Shown here: one piece after another, positions 18,504-27,931 of the stretch | How positions within the stretch are numbered: the first letter of the stretch is position 1 | Layout of the letters: each line of letters starts with the position of its first letter | From: Desulfosarcina widdelii | Lineage (GTDB): Bacteria; Desulfobacterota; Desulfobacteria; Desulfobacterales; Desulfosarcinaceae | Direction: 5' to 3' | Assembly (NCBI RefSeq): GCF_009688965.1 | Contig: NZ_AP021875.1 | Location: 2,046,001 to 2,110,000 of the forward strand | DNA length: 64,000 nt | Program-made: the position numbers and the translations under genes | Notes under the pieces: generated by a model | What the model saw: the letters and a program-made list of their open reading frames with translations, nothing else | Databases searched by the model: none | What the model was told of the DNA's origin: nothing

Positions 18504-20086
18504 TGGCATTCCTTCCCAAGTTCTGTTCTGAGTTCCTCCATAATCTTGATAATGCGATGTTCCTTTTCCAAGATGTTAGCCGCAAGTTTATCTGGAGGGA
18601 GGTGTTCTAAAGCCTCGGCGCTGTTAGGGTTTTTCTGGTCCAGATTACAAGAGAAAAGATTACCATCGGTATCGTATTTCAGAACATCACCGGCATCAAC
18701 ACTCCATGCATGGTCGTTCTCTTCACGGCTGTCTTTTTTGAACCAGGTGATACAATTGACGAATTCCTCGAATTGCATGGGTTTGGTTTTGGTATAGTTT
18801 TTTCGGCCCTCTGGTAGGGGGATTTCGTAATACCAGATGGTCTCAGTCAGGCCGGATCGGTCAAAAAACAACAGGTTGGTGGGGATACCGGTATAAGGTG
18901 CAAACACCCCGTTCGGTAGCCTCACGATGGTATGTAGATTGAACTCTTTTAGCAGATTCTCTTTAATGCGAGCGCAGACACCATCACCAAACAACGTACC
19001 GTTTGGCACAACGACAGCTGCACGCCCTGGCTTACCATTGTTTCTTTCCGGTCGTTTGAGCAGGCGCATGTGGAGTTGAAGAAAAAGAAGCGCTGTTTCA
19101 GATGTTTGAAGGTCATCGGGAAAATTGGATTTTATGCCGGTCTCTTCCTCACCGCCAAACGGAGGATTGGTCAGGATGACATCAACACGGTCCTTATCAC
19201 CGATTTCCTGAACCTTGACGTTGAGGGAATTGTCGTAGGTGATGTAGGGATATTCCAAGCCATGAAGCAGCAGGTTCATCTGACACAGCATATAGGGCAA
19301 GGGTTTGGCCTCCTGGCCATAGATAGACCGCTCGTGAAGGATGTGCCTGTCCTTTACACTATGGCATTGCTTACCGAGATGGGTGTATGCCTCCACCAGA
19401 AAGCCGCCGGTACCGCAAGCAGGGTCCAGGACGCTTTCTCCAAGTTTGGGGTCGCTGACCGCCACCATAAACTGAACCACCGGTCGCGGTGTATAGAACT
19501 CACCACTATCCCCGGCCGCATCACGCATTTCCCGTAGCATCGTTTCATACAAGTGGCTGAGGGTATGGATTTCCTCCGACGAGTTGAAATGAATGCCGTT
19601 GACCTTATTAATCACATCGCGAAGCAGGTAGCCGCTAACCATACGGTTTTGGACACCCTGGAATACATTGGCGATAACATCCCGGCGGTTGCGCCCATTT
19701 GATGAATGAAGCGAGCGCAGATAAGCGAGAAGCCCGATTCCTTTCTTGCCATCGGGCCGCATAGCCTCATCCTGATTTACAAAACGGATCAGATCGTCGC
19801 CTGTAAAACCGTCCTCTGGAGCAGCCCAATCCCGCCAGCGGTATGGTTTTTCAATGTCCGGTTTGTATTTATCACCAGACAGCTGGGCTTCTTGCTCCCG
19901 GAGTTGCTCCATGTCATCCAGAAACTTGAGAAACATTATCCAGGTGAAAAGGGGTAGACGGTCCAGGTCGCCATTCAACCCTTTGTCCTTACGCATGATG
20001 TCTCTGGCGGATTTAATGAGTGAACCGAGTTGTTGTGCTGTGGTCAGTGGTTGGGGGGCTTTCTTCGCTTTTCGTCCTCTTGGCAT
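18500..20086 (-). CDS. hsdM: Type I DNA N6-adenine methyltransferase subunit HsdM
   Basis: A 528-residue modification subunit. The N-terminal helical domain (about 15-150) precedes the methyltransferase core. SAM-binding motif I is VLDPACGTGGFLVEA (about 215-230) and the catalytic motif IV is NPPFGG (about 305). It methylates adenine at the site chosen by HsdS. The ATG at 20086 (MPRGRKAKK) has CAGGAG upstream; a TTG 24 nt earlier is the alternative. It lies between hsdR (38 nt upstream) and hsdS (ATGA overlap). Confidence 0.95.
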   Translation of the reverse strand: MPRGRKAKKAPQPLTTAQQLGSLIKSARDIMRKDKGLNGDLDRLPLFTWIMFLKFLDDMEQLREQEAQLSGDKYKPDIEKPYRWRDWAAPEDGFTGDDLIRFVNQDEAMRPDGKKGIGLLAYLRSLHSSNGRNRRDVIANVFQGVQNRMVSGYLLRDVINKVNGIHFNSSEEIHTLSHLYETMLREMRDAAGDSGEFYTPRPVVQFMVAVSDPKLGESVLDPACGTGGFLVEAYTHLGKQCHSVKDRHILHERSIYGQEAKPLPYMLCQMNLLLHGLEYPYITYDNSLNVKVQEIGDKDRVDVILTNPPFGGEEETGIKSNFPDDLQTSETALLFLQLHMRLLKRPERNNGKPGRAAVVVPNGTLFGDGVCARIKENLLKEFNLHTIVRLPNGVFAPYTGIPTNLLFFDRSGLTETIWYYEIPLPEGRKNYTKTKPMQFEEFVNCITWFKKDSREENDHAWSVDAGDVLKYDTDGNLFSCNLDQKNPNSAEALEHLPPDKLAANILEKEHRIIKIMEELRTELGKECQ

Positions 20087-20124
20087 TCTCTGGTGTCGCT
20101 CCTGGCTCAATCAGCGGCTATTCT

Positions 20125-22512
20125 TTATGCCGCGTACAGTTCCTGTTGAAGTTCGTTTACGGCATCCCTTAATATTTCCGGTCCGCCAAACAGTTGGATG
20201 ATTTCACCCACATTGCCTCTGTCAGAAATGGGAGGCCCCTTCAATACATCAGGAAGGGTGAACTCGGCAATGCCGTATTCGGTGTATTTGTTGAGCAGGT
20301 CTTCAAGCACTTCACGGGCTTTCGGTGCGTATTTGTCAAAAAAATCTTTCCGGTCCTTGCGCAATCGGTCCGCTCTCTCCCGCCGTGTTCGAAGCGGGGC
20401 GTTGAACGCCACATGACACAGCAGGTCAAACGGGTCCGCTTCGGGTTGTTTGGTCTGTCTCATCAGTTCATCGAACTCAATTCCTTTTTCAGCCAAGCCC
20501 TCAATGATTTCTTTTCTATCCACCGGATTCGCCCACTTCTGGCGCAGCTCTGCAGCAGTAGGATAGACGTTCCTGACCTTGTCTGCCGTGTAATCCGTGT
20601 ATTTTACAACACGCAACTGCTTACCATCGGCATCGAGTTCATAGACGAGTTGAGCGGCAATTTCGACGGAACCATCGTCCACATAAAACTTTCTACGATA
20701 ACCCTCTCCCGGCGGATCGGCTATCCGCGGCTGGTCATCAATAATGCCCGTTTCCATCTCCATTGAATCCGAGGGCTTTTCAGGCTGGACAACCTCGATT
20801 TCCGTGGTCTCTCCCTTTTCATCAATGGTTTCCTCCTTGACCCAAACAGGGTCGCCATCGAAGTCAGGGTCAGCAAAATGTCTGGTTGCGCTGCCGGTAT
20901 AATCCAGAATGTTGAAATAGTATTTACCATAATCGTCACGGACACGCGTGCCTCGGCCGATGATTTGCTTGAATTCCGTCATCGAGCCAACCACGCGAAC
21001 CAAGGCGACATTCTTGACCATCGGAGCGTCCACACCCGTTGTAAGCAATTTAGATGACGTCAGAATGACTGGTGTGGGCTTTTCCAACTCCTGAAAACGG
21101 CTCAAGTGTCCTCGGCCAATCTTGCCTTCGTCAGATGTCACGCGGCATACATAATCGGGATAATCCTTCACCAAATCAGCATTCAGATTGTTCAGCGCCC
21201 GGCGCATTTCATCAGCGTGTTCTTGGTCAACGCAAAACACCAAAGTTTTCCCCAAGCGGTCGCCAGTCTTTTTCATAAAATCGGCAAGATGTTTGGCGAT
21301 GGCCTCCGTACGTACCCGTAGAGCAACGATTTTCTCAAAATCCTTGGTATGGTATTCCTCATCTGGAATCTCACGACCATAGCGGTCCAACTCGCCTTTA
21401 CTGGGCCTCCAACCGGCAGCATCGACGGTGGAAACAACCCGATGAACTCGGTAAGGAGCCAGAAACCCGTCATCTATACCATCCCGCAGGCTGTAAGTAT
21501 AAATCGGATTGCCAAAGTATTTGTACGTGTCGCGATTATCCTGGCGCAGCGGTGTGGCGGTCATGCCCAGTTGGTGGGCCGGTTCAAAGTATTCGAGGAT
21601 TTCACGCCAGTTACTTTCATCGCTAGCGCTGCCACGGTGGCACTCATCTACGATAATCAAGTCGAAAAAATCAGTCCCGAATTCACGATACAACCCCGGT
21701 CGGCGTTCATCTCTTGCCAGCGACTGATACAGAGCAAAATACATCTCACGGCTTTTCACAAACTGGCCGTTTTCTATTTTATGTCGAGCCTCGCCAAATG
21801 GAGTGAAGGTTTTATCCTTAGGGTCGTCAACGAGGACGCTCCTATCCGCAAGATAGAGAATTTTAGGACGCTTGTATTCACCCAAACGGTTCCAGCGGCT
21901 TGACCATAGTTTCCAGCAGATCTGAAAGGCGACCAGTGTTTTGCCTGTCCCGGTCGCCATGGTGATGAGAACGCGCTTCTTGCCCTGGACAATCGCTTGA
22001 ACGACGCGATTGATGGCTATCTCCTGATAATAACGAGGCCTACGTTTGGCCTCCAGATAAGAAGCGGTCAATAGTCGCGTAGTTTGCTCTTCAGTAAGTC
22101 CCTGGCTGGCTTTCTGGCGATTCCATAGGTCCGATGGTCTTGGGAAAGCACCCAGTTTGGTTTCTTTGCCTGTCAGGAAATCAATCTCGATTATTTCGGT
22201 GCCGTTGGTGGCATAGGCGAAGTTGAGCCCAAGGATTTGCGCGTATTCCTTGGCCTGTTGCAGACCGTCGCCGGCCGATTTGTAATTCGCTTTGGCTTCA
22301 ACGACGGCTATGGGAAAATCACGGGTGTACCGGAGCAGATAGTCGGCACGTTTCTGTTTTCCCCTACGGATTTTACCACCGGATACGATAATGCGGCCAT
22401 CGGTGAAAGTGCGCTGCTCCGTAAACGAATGGGGTTCAGAGTCCCATCCAGCATTAATCAATTTTGGCAGAATGAATTTGCGGCAAGTATCGGCTTCTGT
22501 GAGGCCAGTCAT
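20125..22512 (-). CDS. hsdR: Type I restriction enzyme ATPase/nuclease subunit HsdR
   Basis: A 795-residue motor and nuclease subunit of EcoEI-like organisation. The N-terminal nuclease domain has IAVVEAKANY (ExK type). The superfamily 2 helicase shows Walker A TMATGTGKT, DECH in IIVDECHRG, GMTATP and the arginine-finger block QIIGRGTRVRDD. The C-terminal about 150 residues resemble the EcoEI R C-terminal domain. It translocates DNA and cuts unmodified sites. The ATG at 22512 (MTGLTEADTCRKFI) follows a GGGGGG stretch; an upstream ATG 54 nt away gives a non-conserved extension. Confidence 0.94.
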   Translation of the reverse strand: MTGLTEADTCRKFILPKLINAGWDSEPHSFTEQRTFTDGRIIVSGGKIRRGKQKRADYLLRYTRDFPIAVVEAKANYKSAGDGLQQAKEYAQILGLNFAYATNGTEIIEIDFLTGKETKLGAFPRPSDLWNRQKASQGLTEEQTTRLLTASYLEAKRRPRYYQEIAINRVVQAIVQGKKRVLITMATGTGKTLVAFQICWKLWSSRWNRLGEYKRPKILYLADRSVLVDDPKDKTFTPFGEARHKIENGQFVKSREMYFALYQSLARDERRPGLYREFGTDFFDLIIVDECHRGSASDESNWREILEYFEPAHQLGMTATPLRQDNRDTYKYFGNPIYTYSLRDGIDDGFLAPYRVHRVVSTVDAAGWRPSKGELDRYGREIPDEEYHTKDFEKIVALRVRTEAIAKHLADFMKKTGDRLGKTLVFCVDQEHADEMRRALNNLNADLVKDYPDYVCRVTSDEGKIGRGHLSRFQELEKPTPVILTSSKLLTTGVDAPMVKNVALVRVVGSMTEFKQIIGRGTRVRDDYGKYYFNILDYTGSATRHFADPDFDGDPVWVKEETIDEKGETTEIEVVQPEKPSDSMEMETGIIDDQPRIADPPGEGYRRKFYVDDGSVEIAAQLVYELDADGKQLRVVKYTDYTADKVRNVYPTAAELRQKWANPVDRKEIIEGLAEKGIEFDELMRQTKQPEADPFDLLCHVAFNAPLRTRRERADRLRKDRKDFFDKYAPKAREVLEDLLNKYTEYGIAEFTLPDVLKGPPISDRGNVGEIIQLFGGPEILRDAVNELQQELYAA

Positions 22513-22681
22513 TACAACCCCCCTATCCCCTTTCGCAAAACACAAAACACCAGGGTTCAAAATCACATCACTATTTATGGGTTGAACTGGAATTGTCTAA
22601 AGATTCGATACGTTACCAAACTATCTCGTTACAATCAAATTTAAAACACAGTTTGGTTGACTCTGATATAAGAACTCGTCC

Positions 22682-22930
22682 TTAATGTTCAGTATCTTTC
22701 GGCGGATATGGGTCATTTCCCGGAGCAATGGTGTCTTTGCTTCGGATTTTTCCATTAATCCCCTTTACAGTAAGTTCCCCTCCACCACTGGTTTTCAACA
22801 TACCCTTTGCCTTACCAATGGCCTCTTTCTGTGTTGAATGGACGCTCGAAGCTCTTTCTGAATCATTGCGCTTGTTGACCCATTTTCCGTCGTTTCTCTT
22901 GTAAATAGTACGGTCTCTACCTTTGCTCAC
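22682..22930 (-). CDS. DUF2188 family small protein
   Basis: An 82-residue basic protein matching DUF2188 in the repeat-like block VHSTQKEAIGKAKGMLKTSG, followed by GKIRSKDTI. The start codon is GTG with GGAG seven nt upstream. It sits between the XRE/ImmA gene and hsdR on the same strand. DUF2188 proteins are small, common in accessory DNA and of unknown function. Confidence 0.8.
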   Translation of the reverse strand: MSKGRDRTIYKRNDGKWVNKRNDSERASSVHSTQKEAIGKAKGMLKTSGGGELTVKGINGKIRSKDTIAPGNDPYPPKDTEH

Positions 22931-22962
22931 TGTTTTTCTCCAATTATTTTGAAGTTATGGAT

Positions 22963-24039
22963 TCAAACACCATAGAGCAATTCTGCCAAATCTTTATTGT
23001 TAAAACTTAAAGCGTCTGCAATCTTCTCAATGGAAAGACCATTTTCAGAAAGCAGGTTCACCGCCTTGTTGATTAATTGCGGATTCTCGACCGGAGGTTC
23101 CGCTGGTTCTTTTTTACGCATATTTTGTTTATTCATATTCATGAAAGCACGCCTGTAGGTTGCCTCAGAGATGCAGCCAATCTTTTTCGCACGATGTAAT
23201 AACGCCGCTATGGAGACCTTCCACCGCTTTTTCAACTCAATAAAGTGCCCCCAATCTCCCCAGTTCATTCGGCGTGGACATTCAGGGAGAAAAGAATCGA
23301 GCGGCAATAAAAAAGCACTGGCGAAGGCGTCCGCCTGTCGTTCAAGCTCTTTATTCCCTGGAATCACATCAGCATGCATTAACAAATGCCCCAACTCATG
23401 GGCCAAATCAAACCGACTGCGGCTTGAAGAACCTTTGTCCGAGCTAAGAAAAATGCAAGGGCGGCCTGAATTCCAAAGAGAAAACGCATCAAGTCGTTCA
23501 GAATGGCCAGGAATCAGAAAAATGAGCGCTCCATGGCTTTCAAGCAGATCCACCATATTTTTGATAGGTCCTTTGCCGAGTTTCCACTTCTCCCTAACAG
23601 TTGTTGCATATAGTTCGATTTCATTAAATTTTTGAAGGTGCTTTTTTACAGCGATGTTTGAAATATCTTCAGATGGAAACTCAACATGTTCTTCAAGAAA
23701 TTGTACCAACTCGATTAATAAAGTTCCTGCTGCAAGGACTCTATGCCTTTCTTGTTGAGAAGAAGTTCTAAGGCTTCTGAAATGACAAATATCAGTCGGT
23801 ATCGGCTTAGCATCGCTTACCTTATGCTTAAAAAAATCAACTGGCACTCCAAGAGTCCAGCTGATTTTAACCAGTGTTTCTTTGTTTGGCCGAACGCGTC
23901 CGCTTTCAAATTGAGTGACTGCGCTCGGTGTGATTTCCAGCTTTTCAGCAAGCTCTTTTTTCTGGAGCCCTCTGAATTCCCGAGCAAGGGTTAATTTTGC
24001 CGGACTGAATTGGTTAAGTGTGCTATAAATCGCCCCCAT
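22963..24039 (-). CDS. XRE-family regulator fused to an ImmA/IrrE metallopeptidase
   Basis: A 358-residue protein. Residues about 14-70 form an XRE helix-turn-helix (KKELAEKLEITPSAVTQFESGRVRP). The M78/ImmA-IrrE domain has the zinc motif HELGH (DLAHELGHLLMH, about 210-220) and downstream acidic ligands (QADAFASAFLLP). A C-terminal helical tail ends at the stop. Family members bind DNA or a repressor and cleave it on a signal, for example in mobile-element induction or DNA-damage response. It overlaps the upstream gene by 17 nt, which points to a two-gene unit. Confidence 0.88.
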   Translation of the reverse strand: MGAIYSTLNQFSPAKLTLAREFRGLQKKELAEKLEITPSAVTQFESGRVRPNKETLVKISWTLGVPVDFFKHKVSDAKPIPTDICHFRSLRTSSQQERHRVLAAGTLLIELVQFLEEHVEFPSEDISNIAVKKHLQKFNEIELYATTVREKWKLGKGPIKNMVDLLESHGALIFLIPGHSERLDAFSLWNSGRPCIFLSSDKGSSSRSRFDLAHELGHLLMHADVIPGNKELERQADAFASAFLLPLDSFLPECPRRMNWGDWGHFIELKKRWKVSIAALLHRAKKIGCISEATYRRAFMNMNKQNMRKKEPAEPPVENPQLINKAVNLLSENGLSIEKIADALSFNNKDLAELLYGV

Positions 24040-24694
24040 TTGTTTTTTCCTCTTTCTTTCTCGGCTTCAAGCGAACAGTCGCAGGTTCAATAGGTGCTTC
24101 TTCAGGGAGTTCTTGAGTTGAGGATGTAAAAAGATCCAGATTGTCTGTTTTCCACAATAATTCAGAATGTCCCCAATTCATGATTCGTCCGTTTTCCTCA
24201 TGTATCGGTACACATAGATAAATTGAACAGACACCATCATTGGGATTCCCGATATGGGCCAGTACAATGTTTAATTCATCAATGCCTCGACATGTACTGG
24301 GGCCATCATTTTCGAAGCCGGGTAAAACCATCTGTATAAAATTAGACCGCGCCAATTGTCCTGCGGCCCGATTGTTGTTGGGAAATGATGTAGCGATATC
24401 CTGTCCTGGATCAGTTCCAACTCTATGGCAGGCAAGAATACATGAACCAATTTTCAACCTGAAGTCAGGTCGTTCTCGAATCAGCTCTATCGGAGATTCT
24501 TCTGGTTCAGCGGTAGCTTTTAGCTCGTGGACACAAAACCAATACAGATCATGTCCAAAAGTGCTGTTATTGCTTCCCGTCGCTGTATCGTAAGCATCTA
24601 TAGCGGTGTCATATGCTTTTTGAACAGCATTAATAAAAAGGTTTCGGATTTCATCTGGAATTTCATTCCTCAGCCGTTGAGCAAAATCTTTCAT
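24023..24694 (-). CDS. Unrecognised partner of the XRE/ImmA protein
   Basis: A 223-residue protein starting at ATG 24694, which has GGAGA just upstream. It has an N-terminal amphipathic helix, a mixed central region (HDLYWFCVHELKA, GSCILACHRVG) and a Pro/Glu-rich tail. I recognise no family. Its 3' end overlaps the start of the XRE/ImmA gene by 17 nt, so the two are translationally coupled. It could be a cleavage substrate, antitoxin or effector of that protease (inference). Confidence 0.65.
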   Translation of the reverse strand: MKDFAQRLRNEIPDEIRNLFINAVQKAYDTAIDAYDTATGSNNSTFGHDLYWFCVHELKATAEPEESPIELIRERPDFRLKIGSCILACHRVGTDPGQDIATSFPNNNRAAGQLARSNFIQMVLPGFENDGPSTCRGIDELNIVLAHIGNPNDGVCSIYLCVPIHEENGRIMNWGHSELLWKTDNLDLFTSSTQELPEEAPIEPATVRLKPRKKEEKTNGGDL

Positions 24695-24724
24695 TGTTTC
24701 TCCATCAATACTGAGTTGAAGCAA

Positions 24725-25280
24725 ATCTGCATTAATGGCAGATTAATAGCAGACAAAATGCGCAATTTCAAGACATAAATTAAGTGAAATGTAATTTTAT
24801 CGGTTAATATTTAATCATAAACAAAACTTTTGGGTTACCGAATTGGACAGCGCTGTCCAGAATTAATGGTCACCGGTAAGGGTATCGTGGTCGGACTGAA
24901 TTTTCGGCCCATATCTATCGTGACAACCTCCCAGTATATGTGGGAGAAGCTATTCCGCCATTTTTTCTTTATAGCCGCCACCACCCCTTTCCCATAGCCC
25001 ACATCGTCCAACCGTCCAATACGCCTTCATTGTCCAGTCCTTAAACAGCAATCCGTTCCATCTGAAGCACCCGTCCATCCAGGGGCTCACGGCCGGCATA
25101 TAGCGGCGATTATTTAAAGGGTAAATTTATCAAGAAAATGGTGAGTATCTGATGATGAATTGGATAGTTACGCCGTTTTTCAGGCCAAAATAGTGTAACC
25201 TGCGAAATCGATTTGGGAGTTTTATCGGCAGGAATAGCGCCGAGAAAACCGTAGCTCAGCCAATCATGAACCGTATCAGG
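24725..25280. other. Intergenic region with palindrome and GTCC/GGAC repeats
   Basis: No supported gene. It holds the 16-nt palindrome at 24844-24859. It also holds a relic (about 25002-25040) of ATCGTCCAACCGTCCAATAC type, resembling the repeats near 28.9 and 35.7 kb in inverted orientation. Confidence 0.5.
24844..24859. promoter_or_regulatory. Perfect 16-nt palindrome, possible operator
   Basis: TGGACAGCGCTGTCCA is perfectly self-complementary and lies 150 nt upstream of the two-gene XRE/ImmA unit. A near copy (GGACAGTGCTGTCC) occurs at 28892-28905. Two copies of a dyad in one island suggest a regulator site. The cognate protein is unknown; the XRE protein next to it is a candidate. Confidence 0.45.
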
Positions 25281-25313
25281 GGCGGCTTGTCATTGCGACA
25301 GGTCGCCTTTTCC
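25281..25313 (+). terminator. Terminator-like hairpin ahead of a gene
   Basis: The 11-bp stem 25281-25291 with 25297-25307 (two G-U pairs, 5-nt loop) is followed by CCTTTTCC. The next gene's AAAGGAGA site starts about 12 nt later. It is the first of six hairpins placed this way in the accessory array. Confidence 0.6.
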
Positions 25314-25337
25314 ATTTCAAAACCAAAGGAGACCGTC

Positions 25338-25628
25338 ATGTCAAGAATCGTAGAGCTCTGCCAACTCGTTGCCCGTGCCATTAACCACGACACTTGGGAC
25401 ATCCCTAAAATAAGCGACGGTGATCGGTGGCGGAATATCGAGAATCCCAACTTGGTTGAAAATCCCAACCGTGTCAATGGTCATGACTTTTTCGAGGATG
25501 CCATTTTCCGCGCCAAACGAATCATGGAAAGACGGGGATGGAAGACGGAACTCACCGACACCCAGGAGCAGTGTCACGAGCACCTGATTTACCAGCATTT
25601 TCGGTTGAGGTGCTGGAAAAATTCATAA
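25338..25628 (+). CDS. Small hypothetical protein, 96 residues
   Basis: It encodes 96 residues from the ATG at 25338 with an AAAGGAGA site. The sequence is hydrophilic with aromatic residues (HDTWDIPKISDGDRWRNIENP), a helical segment (DAIFRAKRIMERRGW) and a Cys/His cluster (QCHEHLIYQHFRLRC) near the C-terminus. The family is not recognised. It precedes the RadC-like gene by 80 nt and is introduced by a terminator-like hairpin. Confidence 0.6.
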   Translation: MSRIVELCQLVARAINHDTWDIPKISDGDRWRNIENPNLVENPNRVNGHDFFEDAIFRAKRIMERRGWKTELTDTQEQCHEHLIYQHFRLRCWKNS

Positions 25629-25708
25629 CCAAACTGAAACAAGCATTGAGGGCAGTTGCTGTTATTTTCCACCAGCGGCTGTTTTTTTTATTGAAAGGAG
25701 GCCCATCG

Positions 25709-26254
25709 TTGAAACAGCTATCCGTCAAACCCTACGTGCAGCGGGACCTCTTCCCCGCATCATCCGACCCGCCAGTCAGCCGATCCATTTCCGTTTACCG
25801 CGTATCCCTGGTCAAAGACGAATCCGTATCCTTTGGGAACGTTCGGCTTGCCAATTCCCAAGAGGCCCAGGCTTTGATTCAGAACCTAATTCTGACCAAA
25901 GGACAGCCCGATAGAGAGCAGTTCGTCGTGACCTTGCTCAATTCCAAGAATGAAATAATCGGACTGAATATCGTGTCCGTGGGAGGCCTTTCCTCGGCCC
26001 CCGTTCATCCTCGCGAAGTCCTGAAGCCCGCTATCCTGGCCAATGCCGCAGCAATGGTTCTGGCCCACAACCATCCTTCCAACGATCTCGAACCATCACC
26101 CGATGACATCAACGTTACCAAAAAAATTATCCGGGCGGCCGAAATCGTCGGCATCCAGGTCCACGAACACCTGATCATCAGCATGGAGGACGACCGCTAC
26201 TACAGCTTTGCCGATCAAGGCATCATCGCCCGGATGTATGCCGATCTTGCCTGA
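25709..26254 (+). CDS. RadC-like JAB-domain protein
   Basis: A 181-residue RadC-family protein with the JAB/MPN fold. The metal motif is complete: HPREVLKPAILANAAAMVLAHNHPS...D, meaning HxH-type histidines in AHNHPS followed by an Asp in SPDDINVTKK. The N-terminal helix-hairpin-helix part of housekeeping RadC is missing, as is usual for the short copies found on mobile DNA. The best start is TTG 25709, because AAAGGAGG lies seven nt upstream; longer in-frame versions overlap the preceding gene. The function of RadC is unresolved. Confidence 0.85.
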   Translation: MKQLSVKPYVQRDLFPASSDPPVSRSISVYRVSLVKDESVSFGNVRLANSQEAQALIQNLILTKGQPDREQFVVTLLNSKNEIIGLNIVSVGGLSSAPVHPREVLKPAILANAAAMVLAHNHPSNDLEPSPDDINVTKKIIRAAEIVGIQVHEHLIISMEDDRYYSFADQGIIARMYADLA

Positions 26255-26262
26255 TCCCGCCT

Positions 26263-26448
26263 CTAATATCGACCGCGCAGATTATACGGATCATTAGTAT
26301 CCACAAGTCTCGTGGTAAATTCTCTACCCGTTCGCTCAATCTTCGGTATCACATCGTTACTATCCAGCCTTGGGCGTTCGTTGAGCACCCCGCCTTGATA
26401 GAGCTTGGGTTTCATTCCCTTCGGCCACTTCTTTTTACGTTTTCCCAT
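26263..26448 (-). CDS. Small basic hypothetical protein
   Basis: A 61-residue, very basic N-terminus (MGKRKKKWPKGMKPK) followed by a polar tail, convergent with the RadC-like gene nine nt away. A GGGGGAATG stretch upstream could serve as ribosome-binding site. No family is recognised and it could be spurious. Confidence 0.4.
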   Translation of the reverse strand: MGKRKKKWPKGMKPKLYQGGVLNERPRLDSNDVIPKIERTGREFTTRLVDTNDPYNLRGRY

Positions 26449-26653
26449 TTTTCATTCCCCCTTGTGCTTCTGTTCATTTGCAGGACTGGAGCCTGGTAGA
26501 CTGTACTGAATGGTCGGCCAGCGCTCCTACCTATCCAAAGGTCAGATAAACGGGAGGGGTATTAAGTCCTGTGTGGTGCGTACCATGGTTAAAAGAACAA
26601 TCCTTCTAATCCAAACTCATAGTTCTTTAAAAAAGCTGTGGCAACAACGACAA

Positions 26654-27637
26654 TCACTTATCAGCAGAAGCATTAGGCTGTAACTGATCAAGTTGATACA
26701 TGCTCCGGTTCCAGTCCGTAGGCAACCAGAGTCCACCTTCTTCTCTTGGTGTATAATCACTAAGCCATGATACAACATCATCTCCATCACGTAAGTGAAG
26801 CCTGCAATCGCGAAGTCGGTTTTCTTGTCTCTTAACATCCTCTGTAAAAAGGCTTGAAGTTACTAAAAGCGAATGATCAACATCTGCTCGGCGCGCGGCA
26901 CCGATGACAGCGTTAACGATATCCAACCCAATGCGACGTGTTCGTGCATATCGCTTGCATTCAATCAAGTACTTAGTCTCTACGCCCAATTCGTCGACCC
27001 TAATGGCGATTAGGTCTGCGCTCTGATTGCGAACCCGACCGGTGAGATCGACAATAAAGCCTCTACTTGATAGAATCTCAGCAACCATCTTTTCAAATGC
27101 TTCCCACGCCATCTGGTCGATAACTTCGGGATGTTTTTTTAGCCACAAAATGTACTCTGTATAAACCTCTTTGACTGATGTTACCAGATTCGTCGAAAGC
27201 TTTGCTATCCGCGGTCGTAATTGATCCCAAGCAACCAGAAATAAATTGACATATTCAGGATCAGGTGATCTATCCCAAAAAACGTTTTTGATAAAATCTT
27301 CGAAACTCACCGCATCTCGAAAAGGCATCCAATCAATGTCCTGATCGCGTACTAACTCGTTCTTAGCGTAAATGAGAAGAGACTCATGAAGTTCCTCTTT
27401 GGTAACATGAATATTGAAATAAGGATGAATATATTTAGCAACCACCCTATAATTGGCATCATTAATTTTATCCGCTATATTTAGTGATGGTTCCAAGAAC
27501 TTCCGCCATAATAGTCGTAGAATTGGGGCACATACTTCTCTACGCATATCTTCCTTTCGGAATTTAAAATCAGAAGCTCTTTTTCCGATTTGATTAAGTT
27601 CTTTTTCAATCTCTTTATAGCGCCCAGGGTTGACCAT
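26654..27637 (-). CDS. Mrr-like restriction endonuclease
   Basis: A 327-residue protein. The C-terminal half carries a PD-(D/E)xK nuclease of the Mrr/type IV kind: AWEAFEKMVAEILSSRGF, then NQSADLIAI (catalytic Asp) and YLIECKRY (ExK), followed by a helix ending VIGAARRA. The N-terminal about 180 residues are helical and unrecognised. Such nucleases usually cut modified or foreign DNA. The ATG at 27637 has AAGGAGGT upstream. It is convergent with its neighbours and is a likely defence gene. Confidence 0.83.
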   Translation of the reverse strand: MVNPGRYKEIEKELNQIGKRASDFKFRKEDMRREVCAPILRLLWRKFLEPSLNIADKINDANYRVVAKYIHPYFNIHVTKEELHESLLIYAKNELVRDQDIDWMPFRDAVSFEDFIKNVFWDRSPDPEYVNLFLVAWDQLRPRIAKLSTNLVTSVKEVYTEYILWLKKHPEVIDQMAWEAFEKMVAEILSSRGFIVDLTGRVRNQSADLIAIRVDELGVETKYLIECKRYARTRRIGLDIVNAVIGAARRADVDHSLLVTSSLFTEDVKRQENRLRDCRLHLRDGDDVVSWLSDYTPREEGGLWLPTDWNRSMYQLDQLQPNASADK

Positions 27638-27871
27638 AAAGACCTCCTTAAAGCTCCTTATGCATTTAATGTAAAGCTGTGTGGCTGCGTGGTTAATGAT
27701 GAGTTCAATTTGAAACGGATTGCCCAATCAACATAAATATTAAGCGAAAACCATGAAAATTCAAAAGCATTTTGCAAGGTATTTAGCTACATGGACTACT
27801 AACCCACCAAACCTTATCACCGCCCGATCTGATTCCACCATAGCCCCCCTATAATCCACTTTCCCAACCCC
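27638..27871. other. Divergent intergenic region
   Basis: AT-rich spacer between the divergent Mrr-like gene and the plus-strand array. It should hold the promoter of the nuclease gene; no clear -35/-10 pair can be assigned by eye. Confidence 0.35.
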
Positions 27872-27906
27872 AGGCGACCCCGTCAACCAGTCAGGTCGCC
27901 TTTTTT
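27872..27906 (+). terminator. Terminator-like hairpin ahead of a gene
   Basis: AGGCGACC (27872-27879) pairs with GGTCGCCT (27894-27901) and runs into six T. The AAAGGAGG site of the next gene follows within 20 nt. Because no plus-strand gene ends just upstream, the hairpin looks like a leader attenuator rather than the end of a previous transcript. Confidence 0.7.
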
Positions 27907-27931
27907 GCGTCTAAAAAAAGGAGGTCCGCTT

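Noticed and set aside
20194..21903. Several plus-strand frames inside hsdR
   Set aside because: They lie wholly antisense to helicase motifs of HsdR and have no ribosome-binding sites or family likeness.
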